From NCBI RefSeq assembly GCF_022513565.1, contig NZ_JAKWBE010000033.1, forward strand, positions 1-64,000: a stretch of DNA of 64,000 nucleotides, in the 5' to 3' direction. Position numbers and translations under genes: made by a program. Position 1 is the stretch's first letter. Every line of letters starts with the position of its first letter. The notes under the pieces are model-generated. The model saw nothing but the letters and a program-made list of their open reading frames with translations. It did no database searches and was not told the DNA's origin. This DNA is from Streptomyces gilvus (lineage in GTDB: Bacteria > Actinomycetota > Actinomycetes > Streptomycetales > Streptomycetaceae). Positions 25,296 to 33,222 of this stretch are shown piece by piece.

Positions 25296-26095
25296 GCCCG
25301 CTGCCCTCCCCCAGTGCTGGACGTCTGGGGGGACCCCCATCGGTTCCCGCCATCGTCCGCACCCGCCTGCGGGCGGCCGTACGCCGCCCGGCGCGGCCCA
25401 CGCCCGAGGAGGCCGCGGCGCGGGGCCTGCTGCTGCGGCTGTACTCGCTGCTGCTGCAGTACCCGGACAGCGAACTCGCCGCCGCCCGGCCGGAGTTCAG
25501 CGCCACCGTCGAGGCGCTGCCGCCCTCGCCCGCCGCCGAACACCTGGGAGCCTTCACCGCATGGTTCGCCGGCCAGGAGCCTCAGGCGCTGGAGCGGCAC
25601 TACGTCGAGATGTTCGACCTGCGCCGCAAGAGCAGCCTCTATCTCACCTACTACCTGCACGGAGACACCCGCCGCCGAGGCATGGCCCTGCTCACCCTGG
25701 CGCAGCGGTACCGGGCCGCCGGCTGGGAGGTCGACGGCGGCGAACTGCCCGACCACCTGCCGGTCGTCCTGGAGTTCGCCGCTCTCGCCGGGCCCGGCAC
25801 GGGCGAGGCGCCGCTGCGCCAGCACCGGCGCGGCCTGGAGCTGATCCACCATGCGCTGACCGCCGCCGAGTCCCCCTATCGGCACGTCCTGGCCGCGCTG
25901 CTCACCCTGCTGCCACCGCCCACCGAGGCGGACCTTGCGGCCGTGGCCGAACTGGCCGCCCAGGGTCCGCCCAACGAAGACGTCGGCCTCGACCCGTACG
26001 GCGCGGGCGAGTTCGCGCCCTCGGGCACCTTCGTCCCGCCCGAACAGGCACCGCCCACCCTCATGCCGCCCCTCTCGACCCCGGAAGGCCTTTGA
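25292..26095 (+). CDS. narJ: Nitrate reductase assembly chaperone (delta subunit)
   Basis: The 267-residue product starts at GTG 25292, overlapping the narH stop. The core from about residue 45 (LLRLYSLLLQYPDSELAAARPEF) through LERHYVEMFDLRRKSSLYLTYYLHGDTRRRGMAL is characteristic of the TorD/NarJ family, which inserts the molybdenum cofactor into NarG and is not part of the final enzyme. The first 40 residues are unlike other NarJ proteins and contain the translation of a palindromic element (CCCCCAG ... CTGGGGG, 25308-25331), which seems inserted in frame. A Pro-rich tail ends the protein. The stop overlaps the narI start as TGATG. Confidence 0.92.
   Translation: MSPLPSPSAGRLGGPPSVPAIVRTRLRAAVRRPARPTPEEAAARGLLLRLYSLLLQYPDSELAAARPEFSATVEALPPSPAAEHLGAFTAWFAGQEPQALERHYVEMFDLRRKSSLYLTYYLHGDTRRRGMALLTLAQRYRAAGWEVDGGELPDHLPVVLEFAALAGPGTGEAPLRQHRRGLELIHHALTAAESPYRHVLAALLTLLPPPTEADLAAVAELAAQGPPNEDVGLDPYGAGEFAPSGTFVPPEQAPPTLMPPLSTPEGL
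25308..25331. repeat. Palindromic element inside narJ 5' end
   Basis: CCCCCAG at 25308-25314 pairs with CTGGGGG at 25325-25331, and GACCCCC follows at once, allowing two alternative hairpins. Similar C-run/G-run palindromes are scattered through streptomycete genomes, mostly between genes. Here it lies within the first 15 codons of narJ and is translated. Confidence 0.5.
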
Positions 26096-26871
26096 TGAGC
26101 GCCGCAGACTCCCCCCTCACCGCAGCGAGCGGCGCCGACCTGCTCCTGTGGGTCGCGTTCCCCTACATCTGCCTGGCCGTGTTCGCCGTCGGCCACGTGT
26201 GGCGCTACCGGCAGGACCAGTTCGGCTGGACCTCCCACACCAGCCAACTGCTGGAGAACCGCTGGCTGCGGTGGGGCAGCCCGCTGTTCCACCTCGGCGC
26301 CTTCATGGTGATCGCCGGGCACGTCGTGGGGCTCGCCGTGCCCGCCTCGTGGACCGAGACGGCCGGCATCAGCGAGCACGCGTACCACACCACGGCCGTA
26401 TGGGCGGGTTCCGTGGCGGGCGGCGCCATGGTCACCGGGCTCGGCATGCTGTGCGCCCGGCGGCTGCTGACCCGGCGGATCCGGCTCGGCACCGACCGCA
26501 GTGACAAGCTGCTCTTCCCGCTGCTGGCCGCGACCGTCCTGCTGGGCATCTCCGCCACGGCCGCGCACAACGTCTTCGGCCCCGGCTACGACTACCGGGA
26601 GACCATCTCGGTCTGGTTCCGTGGCATCTTCACCCTCCGGCCGAGGCCCGAGTCGATCGCCGGTGCGCCGCTGTTGTTCCAGCTCCATGCTCTGAGCGCC
26701 TGCCTGCTCTTCGCGGTCTGGCCGTTCACCCGGCTCGTCCATGTATGGAGCGTCCCGGTCGGATACCTGGCCCGGCCGTACCTGGTCTACCGGAGGCGGG
26801 CCGTGCCACCAGCTCACTCGGGCGTGCGACTCGACAGCCGGACGGCCCGCTCCGGGCGGCGCGCCGCATGA
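26095..26871 (+). CDS. narI: Nitrate reductase gamma subunit (cytochrome b)
   Basis: The 258-residue membrane subunit has five hydrophobic segments. Two haem b groups are held by His pairs, visible as SPLFHLGAFMVIAGHVVGL near residue 65 (spacing as His56/His66 of E. coli NarI) and LLFQLHALSA plus TRLVHVWSVP near residues 200-220. It oxidises menaquinol on the outer side and passes electrons to NarH. The ATG overlaps the narJ stop (TGATG) and its own stop overlaps the VKOR start (ATGA), so all five genes form one coupled transcript. Confidence 0.96.
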   Translation: MSAADSPLTAASGADLLLWVAFPYICLAVFAVGHVWRYRQDQFGWTSHTSQLLENRWLRWGSPLFHLGAFMVIAGHVVGLAVPASWTETAGISEHAYHTTAVWAGSVAGGAMVTGLGMLCARRLLTRRIRLGTDRSDKLLFPLLAATVLLGISATAAHNVFGPGYDYRETISVWFRGIFTLRPRPESIAGAPLLFQLHALSACLLFAVWPFTRLVHVWSVPVGYLARPYLVYRRRAVPPAHSGVRLDSRTARSGRRAA

Positions 26872-27503
26872 TCCACCCACCGGCCCGCACGCCGGATGCC
26901 ACGGTCACGCGGCTCCGGCCGGGCTCGGGCGCGAGCCGCGGCACCGGCGTGGTGATGCTCGTTGCCGGCGTCCTCGGCTGGCTGGCCTCCTTCCAGCTCG
27001 CCGTGGACGACTGGCGGCTGCTCAAGAACCCCTCCTACCGACCGCCGTGCAACATCAGCCCGGTGGTGAGCTGCGGAAGCGTCATGTCCAGCTCTGAGGG
27101 GAGCGTGTTCGGCTTCCCCAACATGCTGCTCGGTCTGGGCGCGTTCGCCGCCGTGGCCGTTCTGGGTGCCGCCCTGCTCACCGGGACACGCCTGCACCGG
27201 CGGCTGTGGCTCGCGCTGGCCGCGGGGGCGCTGGCGGGGGTCGTGTTCGTGCACTGGCTGATCGTCCAGTCGCTGTACGAGCTGAACAGGATCTGTCCCT
27301 ACTGCGCCGTCGTCTGGGTCGTCACCATCGCCCTCTTCTGGTGCGTGACCCTGCACTGCGTCAACCACGGGATCGTCCCGGTCCCCCACGGCGTCCTCGA
27401 ACTGCCGCGGGACACGCACTGGTTGCTGCTCGGCGCCTGGTACGGCGTGATCGCCCTGCTCGTGCTCACCCGGTTCTGGCCGTACTGGAGCAGCCTGATG
27501 TAG
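26868..27503 (+). CDS. Vitamin K epoxide reductase (VKOR) family protein
   Basis: The 211-residue membrane protein has four to five hydrophobic segments and both VKOR cysteine pairs: PPCNISPVVSCGSVMSS near residue 55, followed by VFGFPNMLLGLG, and the CxxC of the active site in ELNRICPYCAVVWVV near residue 145. VKOR reoxidises DsbA-like thiol oxidases outside the membrane and gives the electrons to (mena)quinone. No thioredoxin domain is fused. The start overlaps the narI stop by four bases (ATGA), which ties it to nitrate respiration and suggests disulfide formation using nitrate as terminal acceptor. Standard nar operons do not include this gene as far as I know. Confidence 0.92.
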   Translation: MIHPPARTPDATVTRLRPGSGASRGTGVVMLVAGVLGWLASFQLAVDDWRLLKNPSYRPPCNISPVVSCGSVMSSSEGSVFGFPNMLLGLGAFAAVAVLGAALLTGTRLHRRLWLALAAGALAGVVFVHWLIVQSLYELNRICPYCAVVWVVTIALFWCVTLHCVNHGIVPVPHGVLELPRDTHWLLLGAWYGVIALLVLTRFWPYWSSLM

Positions 27504-27509
27504 CCGAAT

Positions 27510-27715
27510 GCCGCGCAAGCGGCGCCGCCCTGCGGATTTCCCGCCCTTGCGCACGGTCTGGGGGTTCATGGCTCGCTGGGCAGCCGCCGGGATCATGGGC
27601 CGACTCCGTCTACGCCGGGAAGCTCGTCGGCTGGGCAAATCAGCACCTCAACCTCACGATCAAGCCCATCAGCCGTCCCATGGACGCCTCCGGCTTGGTC
27701 GTGCTGCCCCGCCGT
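27510..27715 (+). pseudogene. IS5-type transposase remnant with internal deletion
   Basis: The first piece (27530-27600) encodes ADFPPLRTVWGFMARWAAAGI, matching the DFPPW.TVY..F.RW...G segment of IS4/IS5-type transposases. After a deletion another frame reads DSVYAGKLVGWANQHLNLTI and MDASGLVVLPRR, which is the D.AYAGKLV...L.L...VV.R.DD..GFVVLPRR segment. The centre with the first catalytic Asp and the end with the Glu are missing. It lies directly behind the nar-VKOR operon. Confidence 0.65.
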
Positions 27716-28020
27716 ATGCCGCGACCGCAGCGTCCTACGGATGGATCAACCGAGCCCTGCCGGCCGACCAGCTCGACGACTACGTCGACCGTATCGCCAA
27801 CAACATCGCCGCGCTGCCCGACGGTGTCATCGAAGCAGCCAAGCACTCGCTGCCCGCCGATGACTTCACGGAAGGACTCCTCCGTGAGAACGACGCCTGG
27901 GCTTCCACGCTCAGTCTGCCGGCCGCTCAGCACCTGATCAGCGGGGGCCTGCAGAACGGGGCACAAACACCGGCCGGCGAAAGTGACCTTGAGGGACTGA
28001 TGCGCAGCGTCGCGCGCTGA
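27716..28020 (+). pseudogene. Enoyl-CoA hydratase (crotonase) C-terminal remnant
   Basis: The frame from about 27716 to the stop at 28020 encodes TAASYGWINRALPADQLDDY, VDRIANNIAALPDGVIEAAK, DDFTEGLLRENDAWASTLSLP and GGLQNGAQTPAGESDLEGL. This is the end of a crotonase-fold protein (A..YGW.NRALP...L..YVD.IA..IA.LP...I...K). The catalytic N-terminal two thirds, with the oxyanion-hole residues, are gone, replaced by transposase debris. It is not functional. Confidence 0.7.
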
Positions 28021-28114
28021 TTGCCGGACGGTCACACGACACATCGCTGAACGGCCCCGCAGCCGTCGTGTTCGTCCACCAAGCCATTGAGCTATCGGTT
28101 CGGGGTTCGGTAAC

Positions 28115-28525
28115 ACGCACTACTGGATCGTCGTCCATGCGGGCCGGTGGTACGTCACGGGCTCGGACGTTCGGATCGGTGAGGACCGAACCTTCCGGCT
28201 CGATCGCATCGCAGACGCGCGGAGCCTGCCCGGCTCGTTCGAAGCGCCGGCGGGTCCCGGTCCGGCACAGCGGGTGTTGTCAGGATTCGCCACGGCCGAG
28301 TACCGGCATGAGGTGCCCTGCGGATTCACGGGACAGTTGAGCAGATCCGGGCGCACCTCCCCGCCAGGGTCACGAGCCTGGAGGAGCACGAGCCCGCGGC
28401 AGGCCAGGACCCGACGGGCGAGCACTGGCTGCGCTTCGAGCTACGGGCGGCAGCAGCTCGACTGGTTGCCTCGGATACTCGTCTCACTCGACCGGCCGTT
28501 CGTCATCGAGCGCCCCGATGAACTA
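28115..28525 (+). pseudogene. WYL-domain (YafY-type) regulator remnant
   Basis: Three frames in succession spell the effector domain of a DeoR/YafY-type regulator: YWIVVHAGRWYVTGSDVRIG, EDRTFRLDRIADARSLPGSF and RVLSGFATAEYRHEV in one frame; ALRIHGTVEQIRAHLPARVT and LEEHEPAAGQDPTGEHWLRF in the next; and then LDWLPRILVSLDRPFVIERP in a third. The helix-turn-helix N-terminus is absent. Frame changes lie near 28312 and 28450. It ends right against the convergent TetR gene. Confidence 0.65.
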
Positions 28526-29152
28526 CGCGTGTGCGGCGGTTGCCAGCCGTGCCACCGGTGGTAGCGGCGCGTGCGTGGGTGAGGTCTGGAATGCCTGGAT
28601 CACCAGCGCGGCGAAGCGCCGGGAAGCCGCGACCCTGACGGTCGTCGATGTGGCGTGGATGCCCCTGTTGGCCATGAGCATGAGGATCAGGTCGTCCAGG
28701 ACGAAGTCGGGGCGCAGGTGGCCGGTGTCCTTGGCGCGATGGGCCAGCTTGGCGATCGCGTTCAGCGTGTACTCGCGTTCGGCGGCGAAGTCCATCGCGT
28801 CGGGGAAGGTCGACATGAAGGCTTCGGTGAAACCCCTGTTGTGTGCGTGCAGTTCGCAGGTTCTCTCGATCACCTGCCGGAAGCCGCGCCACGGATCCGG
28901 GTCGGCAAGTCCCTCGTCGACGATGGTGTGGCACGCCCGCATCTGTTCGGTGAAAGCTTCGGTGACCAGCGCCTGTTTGGTCGGGAAACGGCGGTAGAGG
29001 GTGGCTGGGCCCACTCGGGCGTGCCGGGCGATCTCGCGCATCGGCACGTTCAGACCCTCGCTGGCGAACAACGCGCGTGCCGCGTCGAGGATGCGTTCAC
29101 GGTTGTCCAAGGCGTCGGAGCGCAGTGTGTGAGGCAAAAGGTCGGTCACCAC
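28523..29152 (-). CDS. TetR-family transcriptional regulator
   Basis: About 210 residues. The N-terminal TetR helix-turn-helix is clear: RERILDAARALFASEGLNVP, then IARHARVGPATLYRRFPTKQ. The C-terminal ligand domain (MRACHTIVDEGLADPDPWRGF onward) resembles the SACE/AcrR-like group. The frame has several possible starts between 29149 and 29167 (GTG or TTG); I chose the GTG at 29152. A 20-bp palindrome (29167-29186) directly upstream is the likely operator, shared with the divergent oxidoreductase gene at 29340, which it probably represses until a quinone or aldehyde ligand binds. Confidence 0.9.
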   Translation of the reverse strand: MVTDLLPHTLRSDALDNRERILDAARALFASEGLNVPMREIARHARVGPATLYRRFPTKQALVTEAFTEQMRACHTIVDEGLADPDPWRGFRQVIERTCELHAHNRGFTEAFMSTFPDAMDFAAEREYTLNAIAKLAHRAKDTGHLRPDFVLDDLILMLMANRGIHATSTTVRVAASRRFAALVIQAFQTSPTHAPLPPVARLATAAHA

Positions 29153-29166
29153 TCTCACTTTACCCA

Positions 29167-29186
29167 AACGGACGGTGGCGTCCGTT
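29167..29186. promoter_or_regulatory. TetR operator candidate
   Basis: AACGGACG (29167-29174), GTGG, CGTCCGTT (29179-29186) is a perfect 8-bp inverted repeat. It lies between the TetR gene and the divergent oxidoreductase gene, where a TetR-type repressor is expected to bind. A further copy of the arm (GCGTCCG) follows at about 29188. Confidence 0.6.
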
Positions 29187-29339
29187 AGCGTCCGAAGGCG
29201 CGGAAGCTTTGCGCTTCCTCACGTGCGGTCCCTGGGACGTCGCCCTCAGCGAGTCCACGACGGGCCGCCCCCGACGTCCGCCGCATCCAGGGGTGGCGGA
29301 CGGTTCGGTCCCGATCGATCCCAGAACCAGGAGACGACA

Positions 29340-30302
29340 TTGAAGGCAGTTGCGATCCAGACGTTCGGAGGCCCCGAAGGTCTGGCGGTCATCGACCTAC
29401 CGGCCCCGATTCCCGCCGATGGGCAGGTGCTGATCGCCGCCGAGGCGATCGGCGTCGGCGGTGTCGACGTCATGCTTCGCAGCGGTGCTCTCGCTGCCTA
29501 CGGCTTCAAGGAGGGCCATGTCCCGGGTAACGAGGTGGCGGGCACGGTGACAGCAGTCGGGAACGGCGTCGACACGTCATGGATCGGTCGGCGCGTGTGG
29601 GCGTACACCGGCGTGGGCGGCGGCTACGCGGAACAGGCGATCGCCCCGGTCGAGGAGATCGTTCCGCTGCCCGCGGAACTGTCCGCTGTAGAGGCGGTGA
29701 CGCTCGGGACCTCCGGAATGGTGGCCCACTTCGGCCTTTCCCATGCCCACTTCGCGGCCGGCGAGTCGGTTCTGGTGCGGGGTGCGGCCGGCAGCATCGG
29801 GATCATGACGGTCCAGCTCGCGGCTCGTGGTGGTGCCGGTGCGGTAGCGGTCACAACGTCGTCGACCGAGCGCGGTGATCGCCTGCGCAAGCTCGGCGCG
29901 ACCCATGTGCTGGGCCGCTCCGGGGAGGGTGGCGAGGACGCTCCCGCGGGCTATGACGTCATCATCGACATCGTCGCCGGTCCGGACATGCCGTCGTTCC
30001 TCGACAAGCTCAACCCGAACGGTCGCATGGTGGCCGTCGGCGTGGTCGGAGGACCGCCGCCGGCCGACTTCGGCATGAACATGATGGTGGCGTTCCAGAA
30101 GTCGATGTCGTTTGCCACCTTCAGCGCCGACACCGTGAGCGAACCCGATCGACGTGCCGTGAAGACCGAGCAGTTTGCTGCCGCGAGTCGTGGCGAACTG
30201 CAGACAGTGGTGCACGACGTGCTGCCGTTGGAGCAAGCCGTCCTGGCGCACCAGAAGATGGACACCGGCGAGGTGTTCGGCAGGATCGTGCTGACACCGT
30301 AG
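29340..30302 (+). CDS. Quinone oxidoreductase (zinc-independent MDR)
   Basis: The 320-residue product starts at TTG 29340, ten bases after AGGAGA. It is a medium-chain reductase with GroES-like N-terminus (GQVLIAAEAIGVGGVDVMLRSG, VPGNEVAGTVTAVG) and a nucleotide-binding motif VLVRGAAGSIGIMTVQLAARGGAG near residue 145. No catalytic zinc ligands are present, which fits NADPH:quinone or enal reductases. The gene is divergent from the TetR gene with a palindromic operator between. It resembles in type, but not closely in sequence, the MerR-linked oxidoreductase at 10083. Confidence 0.88.
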   Translation: MKAVAIQTFGGPEGLAVIDLPAPIPADGQVLIAAEAIGVGGVDVMLRSGALAAYGFKEGHVPGNEVAGTVTAVGNGVDTSWIGRRVWAYTGVGGGYAEQAIAPVEEIVPLPAELSAVEAVTLGTSGMVAHFGLSHAHFAAGESVLVRGAAGSIGIMTVQLAARGGAGAVAVTTSSTERGDRLRKLGATHVLGRSGEGGEDAPAGYDVIIDIVAGPDMPSFLDKLNPNGRMVAVGVVGGPPPADFGMNMMVAFQKSMSFATFSADTVSEPDRRAVKTEQFAAASRGELQTVVHDVLPLEQAVLAHQKMDTGEVFGRIVLTP

Positions 30303-30490
30303 ACATCGCCGAAATCGTCCGGCATCTCCAGCAGGAGGGCCAGGTCGTCGCCTCCGAAGACCCGGCCCACGTCTCCCTCGCCGTACCTGACCGAGCGCAT
30401 CCGCCGCCGTGGCGAGTACTCCATCCGCGAACTCGGCCTCCGGCCCGAGGCGTACGGACCGCATCTCGACGCCGACTTCGGCCGCTGTGC
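30303..30490 (+). pseudogene. Tn3-family transposase C-terminal remnant
   Basis: Directly behind the oxidoreductase stop one frame reads DIAEIVRHLQQEGQVVASED then PAHVS, and a second frame continues YLTERIRRRGEYSIRELGLRP and EAYGPHLDADF. This resembles the very end of Tn3-family transposases (I..IV..L...G..V..EDLA..SPY.TEHI.RFG.Y). The frame change is near 30373. Only about 60 residues are left. Confidence 0.5.
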
Positions 30491-31031
30491 GGCGATCACT
30501 CGAGTGCTGACGACTGCGGCCAGGCGACCCCACCGCGGAGAGGAGGCAGCCGTCGGCGGTGGACGGCCTCTTTGGATTCGACGCGTCCGACCGGTTCCGC
30601 GTGGGTCGGGTATGACCGGCCGACGTCTGCGTAGGTGGTCGGTGGCCCATTCTTCCGCTGTCCGAGGCCGCAAGACATTTCTCAGATCTCAGATGACAGC
30701 AGCGGCGTCACAGACCGGCCGGCACGAGCCTCGTTCGCCATCGTCGGTCCGCTGCTGCTTACCGGCCCCCGGGGGACACTGCTGAGGGCCGCCGCCTCGT
30801 ATTTCCAGATATTTACCTTGTGCCTGATGCTAGGCGGCAACCGACACAGTAGCTTGGTTCCGGTCAATTCAAGGTGTTTGTGCCACGGCGGGACGTCTTC
30901 CTTCCCATGACACGACCGCCTCCTCCGATGAGGCGAAGCATGTCCAGGGTGGGCCACAAGCAGTGAGGCGGAGTAAGCGTCCGACACTCCGCGTCGATGC
31001 CGTACCCAGTAAGCCATGATGTGCGACGGGA
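30491..31031. other. Non-coding, locally lower-GC spacer before LysR gene
   Basis: No gene is recognisable. From about 30780 to 30900 the base composition is clearly poorer in GC than the surroundings (for example TATTTCCAGATATTTACC near 30799), suggesting foreign or regulatory DNA ahead of the LysR gene. Confidence 0.3.
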
Positions 31032-31991
31032 ATGCTGGTGGAGCTACGCGACGTCGAGACGTTCCTGGTCCTCGCCGAGGAACTGCACTTCGGCCGGGCG
31101 GCGGCTCGGCTGCGCGTGACCCAGGGAAGAGTCAGCCAGACGATCAAAGCGCTTGAGCGTGAGGTGGGAGCCGCCCTGTTCGAACGTACCAGCCGGGCGG
31201 TACGCATTACCCCACTGGGCGAACGCTTCCTGGCCGGTGTCCGGCCCGCGCATGAGCGGCTCCTTCAGACTCTGGCCGCCTGCCGGGTCGAGGCCAGGGG
31301 AATCGGCAGTCAACTGCGGGTCGGCTACCTTCCCAGCATCGGCATCACGTTCGTCACCCGCCTTGTGTCCGCGTTCGAAGCGCGTTACCCCCAGTGTGTC
31401 GTGATCAACTTGGTGGCCCGGGGTATCGGGCCGGCCGCACTTCCCAGCGGGCCCGAGGTGTTACTGACCTGGTCGCCGGACGGTGATGGGCACCTGCTCC
31501 GCAAGGCGGGGGTGAGCGTGGGGCCGGTGCTGCGTGCGGAGCAACGGGCGGTTGTAGTCCCCGCGGGCCACCCGCTCACCCGGCACGAATCAGTAAGCCT
31601 GGACGACATCGCGGACTACGAACTGCTGAAGTTCGGCGGATCCGGGCTGTCTGACGTGACGGAGGCTTGGGTACCCGTGGTCGCCCCGTCGGGCCGGCCG
31701 ATGAGGCACACGGTCGATAACGTCTTCCAGCTGACGGCCAAGACCGAGGTGTCTTTAGAAGACTCTCTCGCCCTGGTCGCACGCGGCCGTTGCGTGCACT
31801 TGTCCATCGCCAGCGCCCTGGAGAGGGTCCCGTTCCCCGGCCTGGTTGTGGTGCCGGTCCGTGATATAGCTCCCATGGTCGCGGTGCCGATCTGGCAGAC
31901 CGCGGCGGAGAACGCCACCATCCGCGCCTTCGTAGCGGTGGCCGTCTCCAACCGCGAGTTATCACCATTAGCGCCCCTAATCGATACATGA
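31032..31991 (+). CDS. LysR-family transcriptional regulator
   Basis: The 319-residue protein starts at ATG 31032 (MLVELRDVETFLVLAEELHF) and shows the LysR winged helix (GRAAARLRVTQGRVSQTIKALEREVG, ALFERTSRAVRITPLGERFL), followed by the periplasmic-binding-like sensor domain (LRVGYLPSIGITFVTRLV; VVPAGHPLTRHESVSLDDIA). LysR proteins activate a neighbouring gene when a small ligand binds. Here both flanks are non-coding, so the target gene may be lost or distant. GC content in the gene and just after it is a little lower than in neighbouring genes, a hint of transfer. Confidence 0.92.
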   Translation: MLVELRDVETFLVLAEELHFGRAAARLRVTQGRVSQTIKALEREVGAALFERTSRAVRITPLGERFLAGVRPAHERLLQTLAACRVEARGIGSQLRVGYLPSIGITFVTRLVSAFEARYPQCVVINLVARGIGPAALPSGPEVLLTWSPDGDGHLLRKAGVSVGPVLRAEQRAVVVPAGHPLTRHESVSLDDIADYELLKFGGSGLSDVTEAWVPVVAPSGRPMRHTVDNVFQLTAKTEVSLEDSLALVARGRCVHLSIASALERVPFPGLVVVPVRDIAPMVAVPIWQTAAENATIRAFVAVAVSNRELSPLAPLIDT

Positions 31992-32497
31992 ACGATTAGT
32001 TGTTGTTCGGCCGTATCGAATTGAACAGACTTGTCCCCACCACGGTGGTGACCCCACCAAATAGCCGTCCGACGAGCGATACATGACGTGCAGCCAGGCG
32101 GCGGGAAACGACGACCAGCGGGATGGGCCTCAGCGGCCGCCAAGCCGCCATCTGACCGGCTCGCACTGGTTGCGGCAGACGGCGGACACTCGGCGTCATC
32201 CACCGGCCCGACCGACTTCATCCGGACCCGAGACGCGATGCGATCGTCGGTCCGCCACTCACGTGATCAGGGCATCCACCTCCCCCGGGGGGCTGACCGT
32301 CTTTGTGCCGGCCGCCCCATTGCGGTGGCGCGCGGCCTGCGTCAGCGCCTCGGTGCGGGACAACAACCGCACTCTCCTCAACAAGCGGAATTGATCCTTC
32401 TCAACTTGGTCGCGACTTCCGGACAGATACCCGGCAGCCCTCACGAGCAGGGGCCGTATTCCTCGCAGCCAGGGGCCGCTCGAGCAGGGGACACCTA
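31992..32497. other. Spacer between LysR and SsgA-like genes
   Basis: No gene is recognised. The first 100 bases are AT-richer than the rest. Overlapping open frames on both strands from 32080 to 32490 lack motifs. The promoter of the SsgA-like gene should lie in the last part. Confidence 0.3.
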
Positions 32498-33019
32498 ATG
32501 AGCCAGAATTCGACCGGCCCGCGCGATGAGGCGGTGGGTCATCCGTCACAGGACCAGCACAAGCTGATTCCGCAATCGCGAGAGGGGACGGATACACCAG
32601 GGGAACCGGTGGTGATCAGCTCCGACCCCGTGCCGTGGAGACTCGTCCTCGCGGACGAGCGGACTGTTCTGTTTCCGGGAAGCCTCTGCTACAAGAGCGC
32701 CGACCCTTACGCCGTGCATATCACTTTCCGCGTGGACGACGACACCGTGGACTGGGTCTTCGCCCGCACTCTGCTCATCGGCGGGCTGCTCGAACCGGTC
32801 GGTGCCGGCGACGTGGAGATCGGCCCCTGCAGCCACGGCGGCGTGGACACCGTGCAGATCGCTCTGAAAGCTGACCATGTGTACGTCGCGCTGGAGGCCC
32901 CGGCCCGGGTGATCGCCGTTTTCCTCAAGCGGACATGCCAGGCCGTGCCCCTTGGTACGGAGCACCGTCACCTCGACCTCGACCGCCTCGTCTCTCGCCT
33001 CGTCCAGGACGTCGGATGA
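32498..33019 (+). CDS. SsgA-like sporulation/cell-division regulator (SALP)
   Basis: The 173-residue product starts at ATG 32498, after AGGGGA. A variable, polar N-terminus of about 45 residues is followed by the SsgA/SsgB fold: VPWRLVLADERTVLFPGSLC, KSADPYAVHITFRVDDDTVDWVFARTLLIGGLLEPVGAGDVEIGP in pieces, and a C-terminal stretch VYVALEAPARVIAVFLKRTC. SsgA-like proteins occur only in sporulating actinomycetes and control septum placement, peptidoglycan remodelling or spore separation, usually by binding division proteins. This paralogue has an unusually long N-terminal extension. No other development genes are adjacent. It is the best taxonomic marker in the window. Confidence 0.9.
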   Translation: MSQNSTGPRDEAVGHPSQDQHKLIPQSREGTDTPGEPVVISSDPVPWRLVLADERTVLFPGSLCYKSADPYAVHITFRVDDDTVDWVFARTLLIGGLLEPVGAGDVEIGPCSHGGVDTVQIALKADHVYVALEAPARVIAVFLKRTCQAVPLGTEHRHLDLDRLVSRLVQDVG

Positions 33020-33222
33020 CCAGCCGGGCCGCATACGGCCCGGGGTCCCGGGGTGCCCGATACAGTCCGGTCGATGAACGCGAGCTCGATGCCGGGCCGC
33101 TACCGGACGAACCGGGAGAGCGCCAGGCCCGCCCGACCGGCCCATTTCCTCGCCTCATTGCCGGTCACCGAGAGGTTCGTCATGGATCGGCGTTTCAAGG
33201 CGGCATGCGGTCCCGTCCTGAT

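Noticed and set aside
33020..33222. Plus-strand frames after the SsgA-like gene
   Set aside because: Several frames are open, but none has a motif or start signal, and they run antisense into the TetR gene.
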